NCBI GenBank assembly: GCA_029961685.1
Contig: JARWKL010000007.1
Span: 10,253,406 to 10,317,405 of the forward strand
Direction: 5' to 3'
DNA length: 64,000 nt
From: Aristolochia californica
Taxonomy: Eukaryota; Streptophyta; Magnoliopsida; Piperales; Aristolochiaceae
Part shown: positions 25,918 to 41,270 of the stretch, in pieces
How the letters are laid out: each line of letters starts with the position of its first letter
Numbering within the stretch: the first letter of the stretch is position 1
Notes under the pieces: model-generated
What the model saw: the letters and a program-made list of their open reading frames with translations, nothing else
Database searches by the model: none
What the model was told of the DNA's origin: nothing
Translations under genes and position numbers: made by a program

Positions 25918-27253
25918 TTTATCAGTCAATCATGTGTAACGGGCTATATTTTTGTAAGATATAACTTAAGGATTAGGAGTGAACACTCAGCTAAATATTC
26001 CCCCGCCTCCCACTTATTCCGACGATTGCAAAACCCAAAATATAAAAACTAGAAAGAGTTTACAATCCCTCATTGTTACTGAAACTTTTTGGAAATATCT
26101 CTCTCTACATTTGAACATTTCCATTCTTGATGTATACTTTTTCCTTAAATCAAAACTTGAGTTTTCCCTTTTCCCTTTATCTCTCGTAAACAAAAAAAAT
26201 AAGGCAAACAAATCACAACAAAATGAAAATTTTATAGTTTAAGTATGCAAAAAATTTATAACTACAACAAATGTAAGCAAAGAAAATTTGTTCACACTCC
26301 ACAAATGAACACAAAAGTTTTGATATCCAAGTTTGGAAAATTCCACTAGTTCAACCCTGATAGTATGGAATTTTAGAAGAAAGTGATTTCAAATTGATCC
26401 TACATATGTTTTAAATGTGGATATGCATGTTTGAAACATATTAAAGATGCAGAAGACCTATAGATCCTAACCTCGTTAAATTCTCAAGTTTGGGTGCGGT
26501 GGGATATTTACCCGAGCCAAGCAAGCCATTGTTTTGGCCATATAAATAAAAGTTGACCTAACAATCATAGATGATTGTAAAGAGATTTATCGGTCAATCA
26601 TGCGTAACAGGATATATTTTTTTAAGAAATGACTTATGGATTGGGTATCAAGACTCAGCTAAAAATTCCCCCGCCTCCCCCTTTTCCCGACGATTGAAAA
26701 ACCTGATATATAAAAACTAGAAAGAGTTTACAATCCCTAAAAGTTACAGACACTTTTTGGAATTGTCTCTCTCTACATTTTTGCATTTCTATTTTAGTTG
26801 TATACTTTTTCCTTAAATCAAAACTTGAGTTTTCATTTTCCCCTTTATCTCCCATAAACAAAAAAGATAAGGCAAACAGTTCACAACAAAATGAAAATTA
26901 AAGAGTTAATGTATGAAAAAATTTAAGAAGAACAACAAATATAAGCAAACAAAATATATTCACAGACCACAAATGAAGACAAAAGTTTTGATATCCAAGT
27001 TTGGAAAATTCCACTAGTTCAACCCTGATAGATAGGAATTATATAAGAAAAAGATTTCTAATTGATCCTACAAATGTTTTAAATGTGGATATCCATTTTT
27101 GAAAGATGTTAAAGATGCAGATGACCTACGGATCCAAACCTCATTAAATTCTCAAGTGTGGGTGCGGTGGGATATTTACTCGAGTCAAACAAACCATTAT
27201 TTTGCCCATTTACAAAAAAGCTAACCTAACAATCATAGATGATTGTAAAGAGA

Positions 27254-29880
27254 TCTATCGGTCAATCATATGTAACGAGCTATATTTTTGTAAGAAATGA
27301 CTTATGGATTGGGAGTCAAGACTCAGTTAAAATTCCCCCGCCTCCCCCTTTTCCCGACAATTGAAAACCTGATATTTATAAACAAGAAGGAGTTTACAAT
27401 CCCTAAAAGTTACAGACACTTTTTGGAATTATCTCTCTCTACATTGAGCATTTCCATTCAAGATGTATACTTTTTCTTTAAATTAAAACTTGAGTTTTTA
27501 CTTTCCCCTTTATCTCTCGTAAACAAAAAAGATAAGGCAAACAGATCACAACAAAATAAAAGAAGAAGAGTTCATGTATGCAAAAAAATTTGAACAACAA
27601 CAAATGTAAGAAAAGAAAATTTATTCACACACCACAAATGAACACAAAAGTTTGATATCCAAGTTTGGGAAATTTTATAAGAAAGAGATTTCTAATTGAT
27701 CCTACACATGTATTAAATGTGGATATGCATGCTTGAAACATGTTAAAGATGCAGATGACCTATGGATCCAAACATCATTAAATTCTCAAGTTTGGTTGCG
27801 GTGGGATATTTACCCGAGCCAAACTAGCCATTATTATGCCCATTTACAAAAAGGCTGACCTAACAATCATAGATGATTGTATAGTGATTTATCAGTCAAT
27901 CATGCGTAACGGGCTATTTTTCTTTTAAAAATAACTTATGTATTGGGAGTCAACACTCTGCAAAAATTCCCCCGCCTCCCCTTTTTCCCGACCATTGCAA
28001 AACCGGATATACAAAAACTTGATAGAGTTTACTATCTCTAAAAGTTATAGAAACTTTTTGGATTTATCTCTCTCTACATTTATGCTTTTCCATTTTAGAT
28101 GTATTTTTTTCCTTAAATAAAAAACTTGAATTTTCACTTTTCCCTTTATCTCTCATAAGCAAAAAAAATAAGGCATAAAAATCACAACAAAATGAAAATT
28201 TTAGAGTTCATGTATGCAAAAAATTTAGAACAACAAAAAATGTAAGAAAAGTAAATTTATTCACACACCACAAATGAACACAAAATTTCGATTTCCAATT
28301 TTGGGAAATATCACTAGTTCAACCCAGATAGCTTGAAATTTTATAAGAAAGAGAATTATAATTGATCCTACACATGTTTTAAATGTGGATATTCATGCTT
28401 GAAACATGTTTAAGATGCAGAAGACCAATGGATCCAAACTTCTTTAAATTCTCAAGTTTGGGTGCGGTGGGATATTTACCCGAGCCAAACAAGCCATTAT
28501 TTTGCCCATTTACAAAAAAACTGACCTAACTATAATAGATGATTGTGTAGTGATTTATCGGTCAATCATGTGTAACGGGCTATATTTTTTTCAGATATGA
28601 CATATGGATTGGGAGTCAACACTGAGCTAAAAATTGCCCTGCCTCCCACTTATCCCGACGATTGCAAAACCTGATATATAAAAATTAGAAAGAGTTTACA
28701 ATCCCTAAAAGTTACAAAGACTTTTTGGAATTATCTCTCTACATTGCACATTTCCATTCTAGATGTATACTTTTTCCTTAAATTAAAAATTGAGTTTTCC
28801 CTTTTCCCTTTATCACTTGTAAACAAAAAAGATAAGGCAAACGGATCACAACAAAATGAAAATTTTGGAGTTTATGATTGCAAAAAATTTAGTACGACAA
28901 CAAATGTACGCAAAGAAAATTTATTCAAACACAAAAAATGAACACAAATGTTTTGATATGCAAGTTGGGAAATTTCACAAGTTCAACCCTGATAGCTTGA
29001 AATTTTATAAGAAAGAGATTTCTAATTGATCCTACACATGTTTTAAATGTGGATATACATGCTTGAAACATGTTAAAAATGCATATGACCTACGGATCCA
29101 AACCTCATTAAATTCTCAAGTTTGGTTGCGGTGGGATATTTACCCAAGCCAAACTAGCCATTATTATGCCCATTTACAAAAAGGCTGACCAAACAATCAT
29201 ATATGATTGTATAGTGATTTATCGGTCAATCATGCGTAACGGTCTATTTTTCTTTTTAAAATGACTTATGGATTGGGAGTCAACACTCAGCTAAAAATTC
29301 CCCCGCCTCTCCCTTTTTTTCCCGACGATTGCAAAACCTGATATATAAAAACTAGAAAGAGTTTACAATCTCTAAAAGTTACAAACACTTTTTTGGAATT
29401 ATCACTCTCTATATTTGTGTATTTCCATTTTAGATGTATTATTTTTCCTTAAATGAAAACTTGAGTTTTCACTTTTCTCTCTATCTCTCGTAAACAAAAA
29501 GGATAAGTCAAACAGATCACAACAAAATGAAAATTTTAGAGTTTATGTATGCAAAAAATTTAGAACAACAACAAATGTAAGCAAAGAAAATTTATTCACA
29601 TGCCACAAATGAACACAAAAGTTTTGATATCCAAGTCTGGGAAATTTCACAAGTTCAACCCTGATAGCTTGGAATATTATAAGAAAGAGAATTCTAATTG
29701 ATCCCACATATGTTTTAAATGTGGATATGCATGTTTGAAACATGTTAAAGAAGCAGATGACCTATAGATCGAAATCTCATTGAATTGGGTGCGGTGGGAT
29801 ATTTACCCGAGCCAAACAAGCCATTATTTTGCTCATTTACAAATAAGTTGACCTAACAATTATAGATGATTTTTAAGAGA
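27254..29880 (+). repeat. Two-unit higher-order repeat (27.9 and 29.2 kb)
   Basis: The boundaries at 27,888 and 29,218 share TTTGGTTGCGGTGGG, AAACTAGCCATTATTATGCC, AAAAAGGCTGACC, GATTGTATAGTGATTTATC and CTATTTTTCTTTT, none of which is the common form. The offset is 1,330 bp, two units. Confidence 0.75.
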
Positions 29881-30170
29881 TTTATCGGTCAGTCATGCAT
29901 AACAGGCTATATTTTTGTAAAAATGACTTATGGTTTGGGAGTCAAGACTCAGCTAAAATTTTTTCTGCCTCCCCCTTTTCCTGACTATTGAAAAACCAGT
30001 TATGTAAAACTACGAAAAGTTTACAATCCCTAAAAGTTACAGACACTTTAGGGAATTATCTCTCTCTACATTTGTGCATTTCCATTTTAGATGTATACTT
30101 TTTCCTTAAATCAAAACTTGAGTTTTCACTTTTCCCTTTATTTCTCGTAAACAAAAAAGATAACGCAAAC

Positions 30171-30303
30171 AGATCACAACAAAATAAAAAATTTAAAGTT
30201 AATGTATGCAAAAAAATTAGAACAACAACAAATGTAACAGATCACAACAAAATGAAAATTTTAGAGTTAATGTATGCAAAAAAATTAGAAAAACAACAGT
30301 ATG
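30171..30303 (+). repeat. 68-bp internal tandem duplication
   Basis: The block AGATCACAACAAAAT ... GTTAATGTATGCAAAAAAATTAGAA at 30,171-30,238 is repeated at 30,239-30,303 with a few differences. It makes this unit 731 bp long. The flanks are ordinary satellite, so this is a local replication-slippage type duplication. Confidence 0.88.
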
Positions 30304-30611
30304 CAAAGAAAATTTATTCTTAGACCACAAATGAACACAAAAGTTTTGATATCCAAGTTTGGGATATTCCACTAGTTCAACCCTGATAGATTGGAATTTT
30401 ATAAGAAAAAGATTTCTAATTGGTCCTACAAATGTTTTAAATGTGGATATGCATGCTCTGAACATGTTAAAGATGTAGATTACCTATGGATCCAAACCTC
30501 ATTAAATTCTCAAGTTTGGGTGCGGTGGGATATTTACCCGAGCCAAACAAGTCATTATTTTGCCCATTTACAAACAAATAGTCCAATCAATCATAGATGA
30601 TTGTAAAGTAA

Positions 30612-33600
30612 TTTATCAGTCAATCATGCGTAATGGTCTATATTTTTGTAAGAAATTACTTATGAAAATGGAGTTAAAACTCGGCTAAAAATTCCTCCAC
30701 CTCCCCCTTTTCCGGACGATTGCAAAACCAAATATATAAAAACTAGAAAGAGTTTAGAATCCCTAAAAGTTATAGACACTTTTTGATATCATCTCTCTCT
30801 ACATTTTCTTCATTTCCATTTTAGATGTATACTTTTTCCTTAAATAGAAACTTGAGTTTTGACTTTTCCCTTTATCTATAGAAACTAATAAGATAAGGCA
30901 AACAAATCACAAAAAATGAAAATATTAGAGTTAGTGTATGCAAAAAAATTTAAAAACTCAAAAAATGTAAGAAAAGAAAATTTATTCTCACAACACAAGT
31001 GAACACAGAAGTTTTGATATCCAAGTTTGGGAAATTCCATTAGTTCAACTCTGATAGATTGGAATTTTATAAGGAAAAGATTTCTAATTGAACCTACAAA
31101 TGTTTTAAATGTGGATATCCATGCTTGAAACTAGTTAAAGATGCAGATGACCTATGGATCCAAACCTCATTAAATTCTCAAGTTTGGGTGCGGTGGGATA
31201 TTTACCCAAGCCAAACAAGCCATTATTTTGCCCATTTATAAAAAAGCTGACCTAACAATTATAGATGATTGTAATGTGATTTATCGGTAAATCATGCGTA
31301 ATGGTCTATATTTCTGTAAGAAATTACCTATGCATATGGAGTCAAAACTCGGCTGAAAATTCCTCCGCCTCCCCCTTTTCCTGGTGACCGCAAAACCGGA
31401 TATATAAAAAATAGAAAGATTTTACAATCCCTAAAAGTTATAGACACTTTTAGGTATCATCTCTCTCAACATTTGTGCATTTCCATTTTAGATGTATACT
31501 TTTTCCTTAAAAAGAAACTTGAGTTTAGACTTTTCCCTTGATCAATAGTAAACTAAAAGATTAGGCAAACAAATCAATAAAAAATGAATATTTTAGAGTT
31601 TATGTATGCAAAAAATTTTGAAATACAAAAAATGTAAGCAAAGAAAATTTATTCTCACACCACACATGAACACAAAAGTTTAGATATCCATGTTTGGGAA
31701 ATTCTACTAGTTCAACCCAGAAAGGTTGGAATTTTATAAGAAAGAGATTTCTAATTGATCCTACACATGTTTTAAATGTGGATATGCATGCTTGAAACAT
31801 GTGAAAGATGCAGATGACCAATGGATTCAAACCTCATTAAATACTCAAGTTTGGATGCGGTGGGATATTTACACGAGCCAAACAAACCATTATTTAGCCC
31901 ATTTACAAAAAAAGCTAACCTAACAATCATAGATGATTGTAAAGTGATTTATCGGTCAATCATATATAACTTGCTATATTTTTTTTTTTAAAATGACTTA
32001 TGGATTGGTAATCAACACTCAGCTAAAAATTGCGTCACCTCATCCTTTTCCCAACGATTGCAAAACCGGGTATATAAAAACTAGAAAAAGTTTACAATCC
32101 CTAAAAGTTACAGACACTTTATGGTATTATCTCTCTCTACATTTGTGCATTTCCATTTCAGATATATACTTTTTCCTTAAATCAAAACTTGAGTTTTCAC
32201 TTTTCCCATTATCTCTCCAAAACAAAAAAGATAAGGCAAACAGATCACAACAAAATTAAAATTTTAGAGTTTATGTGTGGAAAAAATTTAGAACAACAAC
32301 AAATGTAAGCAAAGAAAATTTATTCATGCACCACAAATGAACACAAATAATTTGATATCCAAGTTTGGGTAATTTCACTAGTTCAACCCTGATAGCTTTG
32401 AATTTTATAAGAAAGAGATTTCTAATTGATCCTACACATGTTTTAAATGTGGATATGCATGTTTAAAACATGTTAAAATGGCAGATTACCTTTGTATTCA
32501 AACCTCTATAAATTCTCAAGTTTGGGGGCGGTGGGATATTTACCCGAGCCAAACAAGCCATTATTTTTCCCATTTTCAAAAAAGGTGACCTAACAATCGT
32601 ATATGATTGTAAAGTGATTTATCGGTCAATCATGCGTAATGAGCTATATTTTCGTAAGAAATGACTTATGGATTGGGTGTCAACACTCAGCTAAGAATTC
32701 CCAACCTCAACCTTTTCCCAAAGATTGCAAAATCTGATATATAAAAACTAGAAAGAGTTTACAATCCCTAAAAGTTAAAGGCACTTTCTGGAATTATCTC
32801 TCTCTACATTTGTGCATTTCCATTTTAGAGATTTACTTTTCCTTAAATCAAAACTTGAGATTTCACTTTTCCCTTTTTCTCTCGTAAACAAAAAAGATAA
32901 GGCAAACAAATCACAACAAAATGAAAATTTTAGAGTTTATGTATGCCAAAAAATTTAGAACAACAACAAATGTAAGCAATGAAAATTTATTCACACACCA
33001 CAAATGAACACAAAAGTTTTGAAATCCAAGTTTGGGAAATTCCACTAGTTCAATCCTCATAGCTTGGAATTTTATACGAAAGATATTTCTAATTGATCCT
33101 ACACATGATTTAAAATTGGATATGCATGCTCTAAACATGTGAAAGATGCAAATGACATATGGATCCAAACCTTAATAATTTCTCAAGTTTGGGTGAGTTG
33201 GGATATTTACCCGAGCCAAACATGCCATTATTTTTCCATTTTCAAAAAAAGGTGACCTAACAATCGCAGGTGATTGTAAAGAGATTTATCGTTCAATCAT
33301 GTGTAACGGACTATATTTTTGTAAGATATGATTTATGGATTGGGAGTCAACACTCAGCTAAAAATTCCCCACCTCAACCTTTTCCCGTTGATTGCAAAAC
33401 CTGATATATAAAACCTAGAAAGAGTTTACAATCCCTAAAAGTTACATGCACTTATTGGAATTATCTCTCTCTACATTTGTGCATTTCGATTTTAGATGTA
33501 TACTTTTCCTTAAATCAAAACATGAGTTTTCACTTTTCCCTTTATTTCTCGTAAACAAAAAAGATAAGGCAAACATATCACAACAAAATGAAAATTTTAG

Positions 33601-36600
33601 AGTTTATGTATGCAAAAAAATTAGAACAACAACAAATGTATGCAATGAAAATTTATTCGCACACCACAAATGAATCCAAAAGTTTTGATATCCAAGTTTG
33701 GGAAATTCCACTAGTTCAACCCTGATAGCTTGGAATTTGATAAGAAAGAGATTTCTAATTGATCCTACACATGCTTGAAACATGTTAAAGATGCAAATGA
33801 CCTATGGATCCAAACTTCATTAAATTCTCAAGTTTGGGTGAGGTGGGATATTTACCCGAGCCAAACAAGCCATTATTTTACCCATTTACAAAAAAGCTGA
33901 CCTAAAAATCATAGATGATTATAAAGTGATTTATCGGTCAACCATCCCCCTTTTCCCGATGATTGCAAAACTTGATATATAAAACCTAGAAAGAGTTTAC
34001 AATCCCTAAAAGTTACAGACAGTTTTTGGAATCATCTTTCTCTACCTTTGTGCATTTCCATTTTAGATGTTTACTTTTTCTTTAAATCAAAACTTGAGTT
34101 TTGACTTTTCCATTCATCTATAGTAAACAAAAAAGTTAAGGCCAACATATCACTTAAAAAAAAAATTTTAGAGTTTATGTATTCAAAAAATATAGAACAA
34201 TAACAAATGTAAGCTAAGAAAATTTTTTCACACATCAAACGAACACAAAAGTTTTGATATCCAAGTTTGGGAAATTCCACTAGTTCAACCTTGATAGCTT
34301 GGAATTTTATAAGAAAGAGATTTCTAATTGATCCTACACATGTTTTAAATGTGGATATGCATGCTTGAAACATGTTAATGATGCAGATGACCTATGCATC
34401 CAAACCTCATTCAATTCTCAAGTTTGGGTGTGGTGGGCAAGAGCCAAACAAGCCATTATTTTGCCCATTTACAAAACAATATGACCTAACAATCTTAGAT
34501 GATAGTAAAGTGATTTATCGGTCAATCATGCATCACAAGCATTTTTTTAGTAAGAAATTACTGATGGATTGGGAGTCAACACTCAGATAAAAACTCTCCC
34601 GCCTCCCCCTTTTACTGGTGATTGCAAAACCTGATATATAAAAACTAGAAAAAGTTTACAATCCCTAAAAGTTACAGGCACTTTTTGGAATTATCTCTCT
34701 CTACATTTGTCCATTTCCATTTTAGATGTATAAGTTTTACTTAAATCAAAACTTGAGATTTCACTTTTCCATTTATCTCTTGTAAACAAAAAAGATAAGG
34801 CAAACAGATAAAAACAAAATGAAAATTTTAGAGTTTATGTATGCAAAATATTTAGAAGAACAAAAAATGTAAGAAAGAAATTTTTTTCACACACCACAAA
34901 TGAACACAAAAGTTTTGATATCCAAGTTTGGGAAATTCCATTAGTTCAACCCCGATAGTTTGGAATTTTATAAGAAAGAGATTTCTAATTGATCCTACAC
35001 ATGTTTTAAATGTGGATATGCATGCTTTAAACTTGTTAAAGATGCAAATGACCTATGGATCCAAACCTCATTAAATTCTCATGTTTGGGTGCGGTGGGAT
35101 ATTTACCCAAGCCAAATAAGCCATTATTTTGCCCATTTAAAAAAAAATTTACCTAACAATCAAAGATGATTGAAAAGTGATTTATCTGTCAATTATGCGT
35201 AATGGGCTATATTTTTGTAACAAATGACTTATGGATTGGGAGTCAACACTCAGCTAAAAATCCCCCCGCCTCCCCCTTTTCCTGACGATTGCAAAACCTG
35301 TTATATAAAAACTAGAAAAAGTTTACAATCCATAAAAGTTACAAACACTTTTTGGAATTATCACTCTATACATTTGTGCATATCCATTGAGATGTATATT
35401 TTTTCCTTAAATCAAAACTTGAGTTTTCGCTTTTCCATTTATCTCTCGTAAACAAAAAAGATAAGGCAAACTAATCACAACAAAATGAAAATTTTAGAGT
35501 TTATGTTTGCAAAAAATTTAGAACAACAAGAAATGAAAGCAAAGAAAATTTATTCACAAACCACAAATGAACACAAAAGTTTTGATATCCAAGTTTGTTA
35601 AATTCCACTAGTTCAACTGTGATAGCTTGGAATTTAAAAAGAAATAGATTTCTAATTGATCCTACACATGTTTTAAATGTGGATATGTATGTTTGAAACA
35701 TGTTAAAGATGCAGATGACCTTTGGATCCCAACCTCATTAAATTCTCAAGATTGGGTGCGACAAGCCATTATTTTGTCCATTTACAAAAAAGATGACCTA
35801 CCAATCATAGATGATTGTAAAGTGATTTATCAGTCAATCGTGCATAATGGGCTATATTTTTGTAAGAAATGACATATGGATTGGGAGTCAACAGTTAGAT
35901 AAAAATTCCCCCACCTTCCCCCTTTTCCCGACGATTATAAAACCTGATGTATAAAAACAAGAAAGAGTTTACAATCCTTAATAGTTACTGACGATTTTCT
36001 GAATTATCACTCTCTATATTTGTGCATTTCCATTTTAGAAATATACTTTTTCCTTAAATCAAAACTTGAGTTTTTACTATTCCCTTTTTCTCTCGTAAAC
36101 AAAAAAGATAAGGCAAACAAATCACAACAAAATGAAAATTTTAGAGTTGATGCATGCAGAAAATTTAGAACAACATCGAATGTAAGCAAAGAAAATTTAT
36201 TCACACACCACAAATGAACACAAAAGTTTTGATATCCAAGTTTGGAAAATTCCACTAGTTCAACCTTGATAGCTTGGAATTTTATAGGAAAGAGATTTCT
36301 AATTCATCCTACACATGTTTTAAATGTGGATATGCTTGCTTGAAACATGCTATAGATGCCAATGACCTATAGATCCAAACCTCATTAAATTCTCAATTTT
36401 GGGTTCGGTGGGATATTTACCCGAGCCAAACAAGCTATTATTTTTCCCATTTACAAAAAAACTGACCTAACAATCATAGATGATTGTAAAGTGATTTATA
36501 GGTCAATCATGCGTAGCGGGTTATATTTTTGTAAGAAATGATTTATGGATTGCGAGTCAACACTCAGCTAAAACTTCTGCCACCTCCCCCTTTTCCCGAC

Positions 36601-37835
36601 AATTGCAAAACCCGATATATAAAAACTAGAAAGAGTTTACAATCCCTAAAAGTTATAGACAGTTTTTGGAATTATCTCTCTCTACATTTCTGCATTTCCA
36701 TTTTACATGTATACTTTTTCCATAATTCAACACTTTAGTTTTCATTTTTCCCTTTATCTCTCGTAAACAAAAAACATAAGGCAAACAGATCACAACAAAA
36801 TGAAAATTTTAGAGTTTATGTATGCAAAAAATTTAGAACAACAACAAATGTCAGCAAAGAAAATTAATTCTCACACCACAAATGAACACAAAAGTTTTGA
36901 TATCCTAGTTTTTGAAATTCCAGTAGTTCAACCCTGACAGTGTGGAGTGTTATAAGAAAGATATTTCTATTTGATCTTGCGCATGTTTTAAATGTGGATA
37001 TACATGCTTGAAACATGTTAAAGATGCAGATGACCTATAGATACAATCTTAATTATATTCTCAAGTTTGGGTGTGGTGGGATATTTACCCGAGCCAAACA
37101 AGCCATTATTTTGCCCATTAACAAAAAAGCTGACTTAACAGTCATAGATGATTGTAAAGTGATTTATCGGTCAATCATGCGTAACGGGCTACATTTTTGG
37201 AAGAAATGACTTATGGATTGGGAGTCAACAATCAGCCAAAAATTCCATCGCGTCCCCCTTTTTTCTAGACGATTGCAAAACCTGATATATAAATACTAGA
37301 AAGAGTTTACAATCCCGAAAATTTACATGAAAGTTTTAGAATTACCTCTCTCTACATTTGTGCATTTACATTTTAGATGTATACTTTTTTCTTAATTCAA
37401 AACTTTAGTTTTCACTTTTCCTTTTATCTCTCGTAAACAAAAAAGATATGGCAAACAGATCACAACAAAATGAAAATTTTAGAGTTTATGTATGCAAAAA
37501 ATTTAGAACAACAACAACAAATGTAAGCAAAGAAAATTTATTCAGACACCACAAATGAACACAAAAGTTTTGATATCCATGTTCGGGAAATTCCACTTCT
37601 TCAACCCTGATAGCATAGAATTTTATAAGAAAGAGATTTCTGATTGATCCTACACATGTTTTAAATGTGGATATTGATGCTTGAAACATGTTAAAGATGC
37701 AGATGACATATGGATCCAAACCTCATTAATTTCTCAAATTTGGGTGCAGTGGGATATTTACCTGAGCCAAACAAGCCATTATTTTGCCCATTTACAAAAA
37801 AGTTGACCTAACAATCATAGATGATTGTAAAATTA
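30612..37835 (+). repeat. Satellite block 4: 11 anchored units
   Basis: Anchors lie at 30612, 31280, 31948, 32628, 33285, 33930, 34514, 35181, 35826, 36495 and 37163. The 33,930 unit is 584 bp because of a deletion at about 33,945. Smaller losses occur at about 33,777 (about 21 bp between two CATG copies), 34,437 and 35,760. I see nothing but satellite. Confidence 0.95.
33930..34513 (+). repeat. Truncated unit, ~80-bp deletion at ~33,945
   Basis: The anchor is followed by ACCATCCCCCTTTTCCCGATG. The GGGCTATATTTTTGTAAG and GGAGTCAACACTCAGC blocks and the start of the C-rich tract are gone. The unit is 584 bp. Confidence 0.88.
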
Positions 37836-40800
37836 TTTATCGGTCAATCATACGTAACGGGCTATATTTTTGTAAGAAATGACTTATGGATTGGGAGTCA
37901 ACACTCAACTAAAAATTCCCCCGCCACTTCCTTTTCCCGACGATTGAAAACCAGATATGTAAAAACTAGAAAGAGTTTACAATCCCTAAATGTTACAAAC
38001 ACATTTTGGAATTATCTCTCTCAACATTTGTGCTTTTCCATTTTAGATGTATACCTTTTCCTTAAATCAAAACTTGAGTTTTCACTTTTCCTCTAATCTC
38101 TCGTAAACAAAAAAGATAAGGCAAACAAATTACAACAAAATAAAAAATTTAGAGTTTAAGTATGCAAAAAATTTAGAACAACAACAAATGTTAGCAAAGA
38201 AAATTTATTCACAGTCCACAAATAAACCCAAACGTTTTGATATCCAAGTTTTGGATATTCCACTAGTTCAACCTTGATAACTTGGAATTTTATAAGGAAG
38301 AGATTTCTAATTGACCCTACACGTGTTTTAAATGTGGATATGCATGCATCAAACATGTTAAATATGCAAATGGCCTATGGATCTAAACCTCATTAAATTC
38401 TCAATTTTGGGTGTGGTGGGATATATGCCAGAGCCAAATAAGCCATTATTATGCCCACTTACAAAAAATCTGACTTAACAATAAAAGATGATTGTAAAGT
38501 GATTTATCGATCAATCATACATCATGGGCTATATTTTTTATGTAAATGACTTATGGATTGGGAGTCAATACTCAGCTAAACATTCCCCTGCCTCCCCCTT
38601 TTCCCGATGATTGCAAAACCTAATATATAAAAAATAGAAAAATTTTACAATCCATAAAAGTTACAGACACTTTTTGGAATTATCACTCTCTACATTTCTG
38701 CATTTTCATTTGAGATGTAAACTTTTCCCATAAATCAAAACTTGAGTTTTCACTTTTCCCTTTTTCTCTCATAAACAAAAGAGATAAGGCAAACAGATCA
38801 ATACAAAATGAAAATTTTAGAATTTATGTATGCAAAAAATTTAGAACAACAACAAATGTAAGCAAAGAAAATTTATTCACACACCACAAATGAACACAAA
38901 AGTTTTGATATCCAAGTTTGGGAAATTCCTCTAGTTCAACCCTCATAGCCTGGAATTTTATAAGAAAGAGATTTGTAATTGATCCTACACATGTTTTAAA
39001 TGTGGATATTCATGCTTGAAACAGGTTAAAGATGCAGATGACAAATGGAGCCAAACCTCAATAATTTCTCTAGTTTGGGTGCGGTGGGATATATCCTAGA
39101 GCCAAACAAGCCATTATTTTGCCCATTTAAAAAAAATCTGACCTAACAATCATAGATGATTGTAAAGTGATTTATCGATCAATCACACGTAATGGGCTAT
39201 ATTATTGTAAGAAATGACTAATGGATTGGGGCTCAACACTCAGCTAAAAATTCCCCCTCCTCCCCCTTTTCCCAACGATTGGAAAACCTGATATATAAAA
39301 ACTAGAAACATTTTAAAATCTCTAAAAGTTACATGCACTTTTGCGAATTACCTCTCTCTACATTAGTGCATTTCCATTTTAGATGTATACTTTTTCCTTA
39401 AATAAAAACTTGAGTTTTCACTTTTCCATTTATCTCTTGTAAACAAAAAAGATAAGTAAAACATATCAAAACAAAATGAAAATTTTAGAGTTTGTGTATG
39501 CAAAAAATTTAGAACTACAACAAATGTAAGCAAAGAAAATTTATTCACACACGACAAATGAACACAAAAGTTTTGATATCAAAGTTTGGGAAATTCCACT
39601 AGTTCAACCCTAATAGCTTGGAATTTTATAAGAAAGAGTTTTCTAATTGATCCTACCAATGTTATAAAAGTGGATATACATGCTAGAAACATGTTAAAGA
39701 TGCAGACGACCTATGGATCCAAACCTCATTAAATGCTCATGTTTGGGTGCAGTGGGATATTTACCCAAGCCAAATAAGCCATTATTTTTCCCACTTACAA
39801 AAATCTGACCTAACAAACGTAGATGATTGTAAAGTAATTTATCGGTCAATCATGCGTAACGGGCTATATTGTTTAAGGAAATGACTTAAGGATTGGTAGT
39901 CAACACTCTGTTAAAACTTCCCACACTTCTGCCTTTTCCCAACGATTTCAAAACCAAATATATGAAAACAAGAAAACGTTTACAATCCATAAAAGTTACG
40001 GACACTTTTTGGAATTATATCTCTCTACATTTGTGCATTTCCATTTTAGATGTATACTTTTTCTTTAAATCAAAACTTGAGCTTTCACTTTTCCCTTTAT
40101 CCCTTGTAAACAAAAAAGATAAGGAAAACATGTCAAAATAAAATTAAAATTTTCGAGTTTAGGTATGCAAAATATTTAGAACAACAACAAATGTAAGCAA
40201 AGAAAATTTATTCACACACCACTAATGAACACAAAAGTTTTGATATCGAAGTTTTGCAAATTCCACTAGTTCAACCCTGATAGATTGGAATTTTACAAGA
40301 AAGTGATTTCTAATTGAACCTACACATGTTTTAAATGTGGATATGCCTGCTTGAAACATGTTAAAGATGCAGTTGACCTATGGATCCAAACCTCATTAAA
40401 CCCTCAAGTTTGGGTGCGGTGGGATATATACCAGAGCCAAATAAGCCATTATTTTGCCCATTTTCAAAAAATCTGACTTACCAATAAAAGATGATTGTAA
40501 AGTGATTTATCGGTCAATCATACATCACGGCTATATTTTAGTAAGAAATTACTGATTGATTGGGAGTCAACACTCAGCTAAAAATTCCCCCGCCTCCCCC
40601 TATTCCCAATGATTTCAAAACCTGATATATAAAAACTAGCAAGAGTTTACAATCCCTATAAATTACAGGTACTTTTTGGAATTATCTCTCTCAACATTTG
40701 TGCATTTCCATTTTAGATGTATACTTTTTCCTTAACTAAAAACTAGAGTTTTCACTTTGCTCTTTATCTCTCGTAAACAAAAAAGATAAGGCATACATAT

Positions 40801-41252
40801 CTCAACAAAATAAAAAATTTAGATTTTGAATGCAAAAAATTTAGAACAACAACAAATGTAAGCAAAGAAAATTTATTCACACACCACAAATGTACAAAAA
40901 GGTTTTGATATCCAAGTTTTGGAAAATTCACAAGTTCAACCCTAATACCATGAAATTTTCTAAGAAAGAGATTTCTAATTGATCCTACACATATTTTAAA
41001 TGTGGATATGCATGCTTGAAACATGTTAAAGATGCAGATGACCTATGGATCCAAACCTCAATAAATTCTCAAGTTTCGGTGCGGTGGGATATTTACCCTA
41101 GCCAAACATGCCATAATTTTGCGCATTTACAAAAAAACTGACCTAACAATCATAGATGGTTGTAAAGTGAATTATCGGTCAATCATGCATAATGAGATAT
41201 ATTTTTTTGAGAAATGACTTATGGATTGGGAGTCAACACTCAGAAAAAAATT

Positions 41253-41270
41253 CCCCCCGCCCCCCCTCCC
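41253..41270 (-). other. Expanded C-rich tract, variant type C unit
   Basis: C runs of 6, 7 and 3 are separated by single G and T bases. The minus strand could form a quadruplex if the run of seven is split. The same unit carries TCTCTAGAAAGAG and CACATAGACAAAAAAG, the marks shared with units at 48,979, 55,490 and 59,510. Confidence 0.55.

Larger units (their letters stand above)
20038..30611 (+). repeat. Satellite block 3: 15 anchored units plus one fused
   Basis: Anchors lie at 20038, 20707, 21377, 22042, 22719, 23376, 24032, 24685, 25918, 26586, 27254, 27888, 28554, 29218 and 29881. The 24,685-25,917 interval is two units fused by loss of the anchor region near 25,276. The 29,881 unit is lengthened to 731 bp by an internal tandem duplication. 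A small deletion near 24,240 removes the TTTTAGATGTATAC region, and one near 27,670 removes about 35 bp. Confidence 0.94.
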
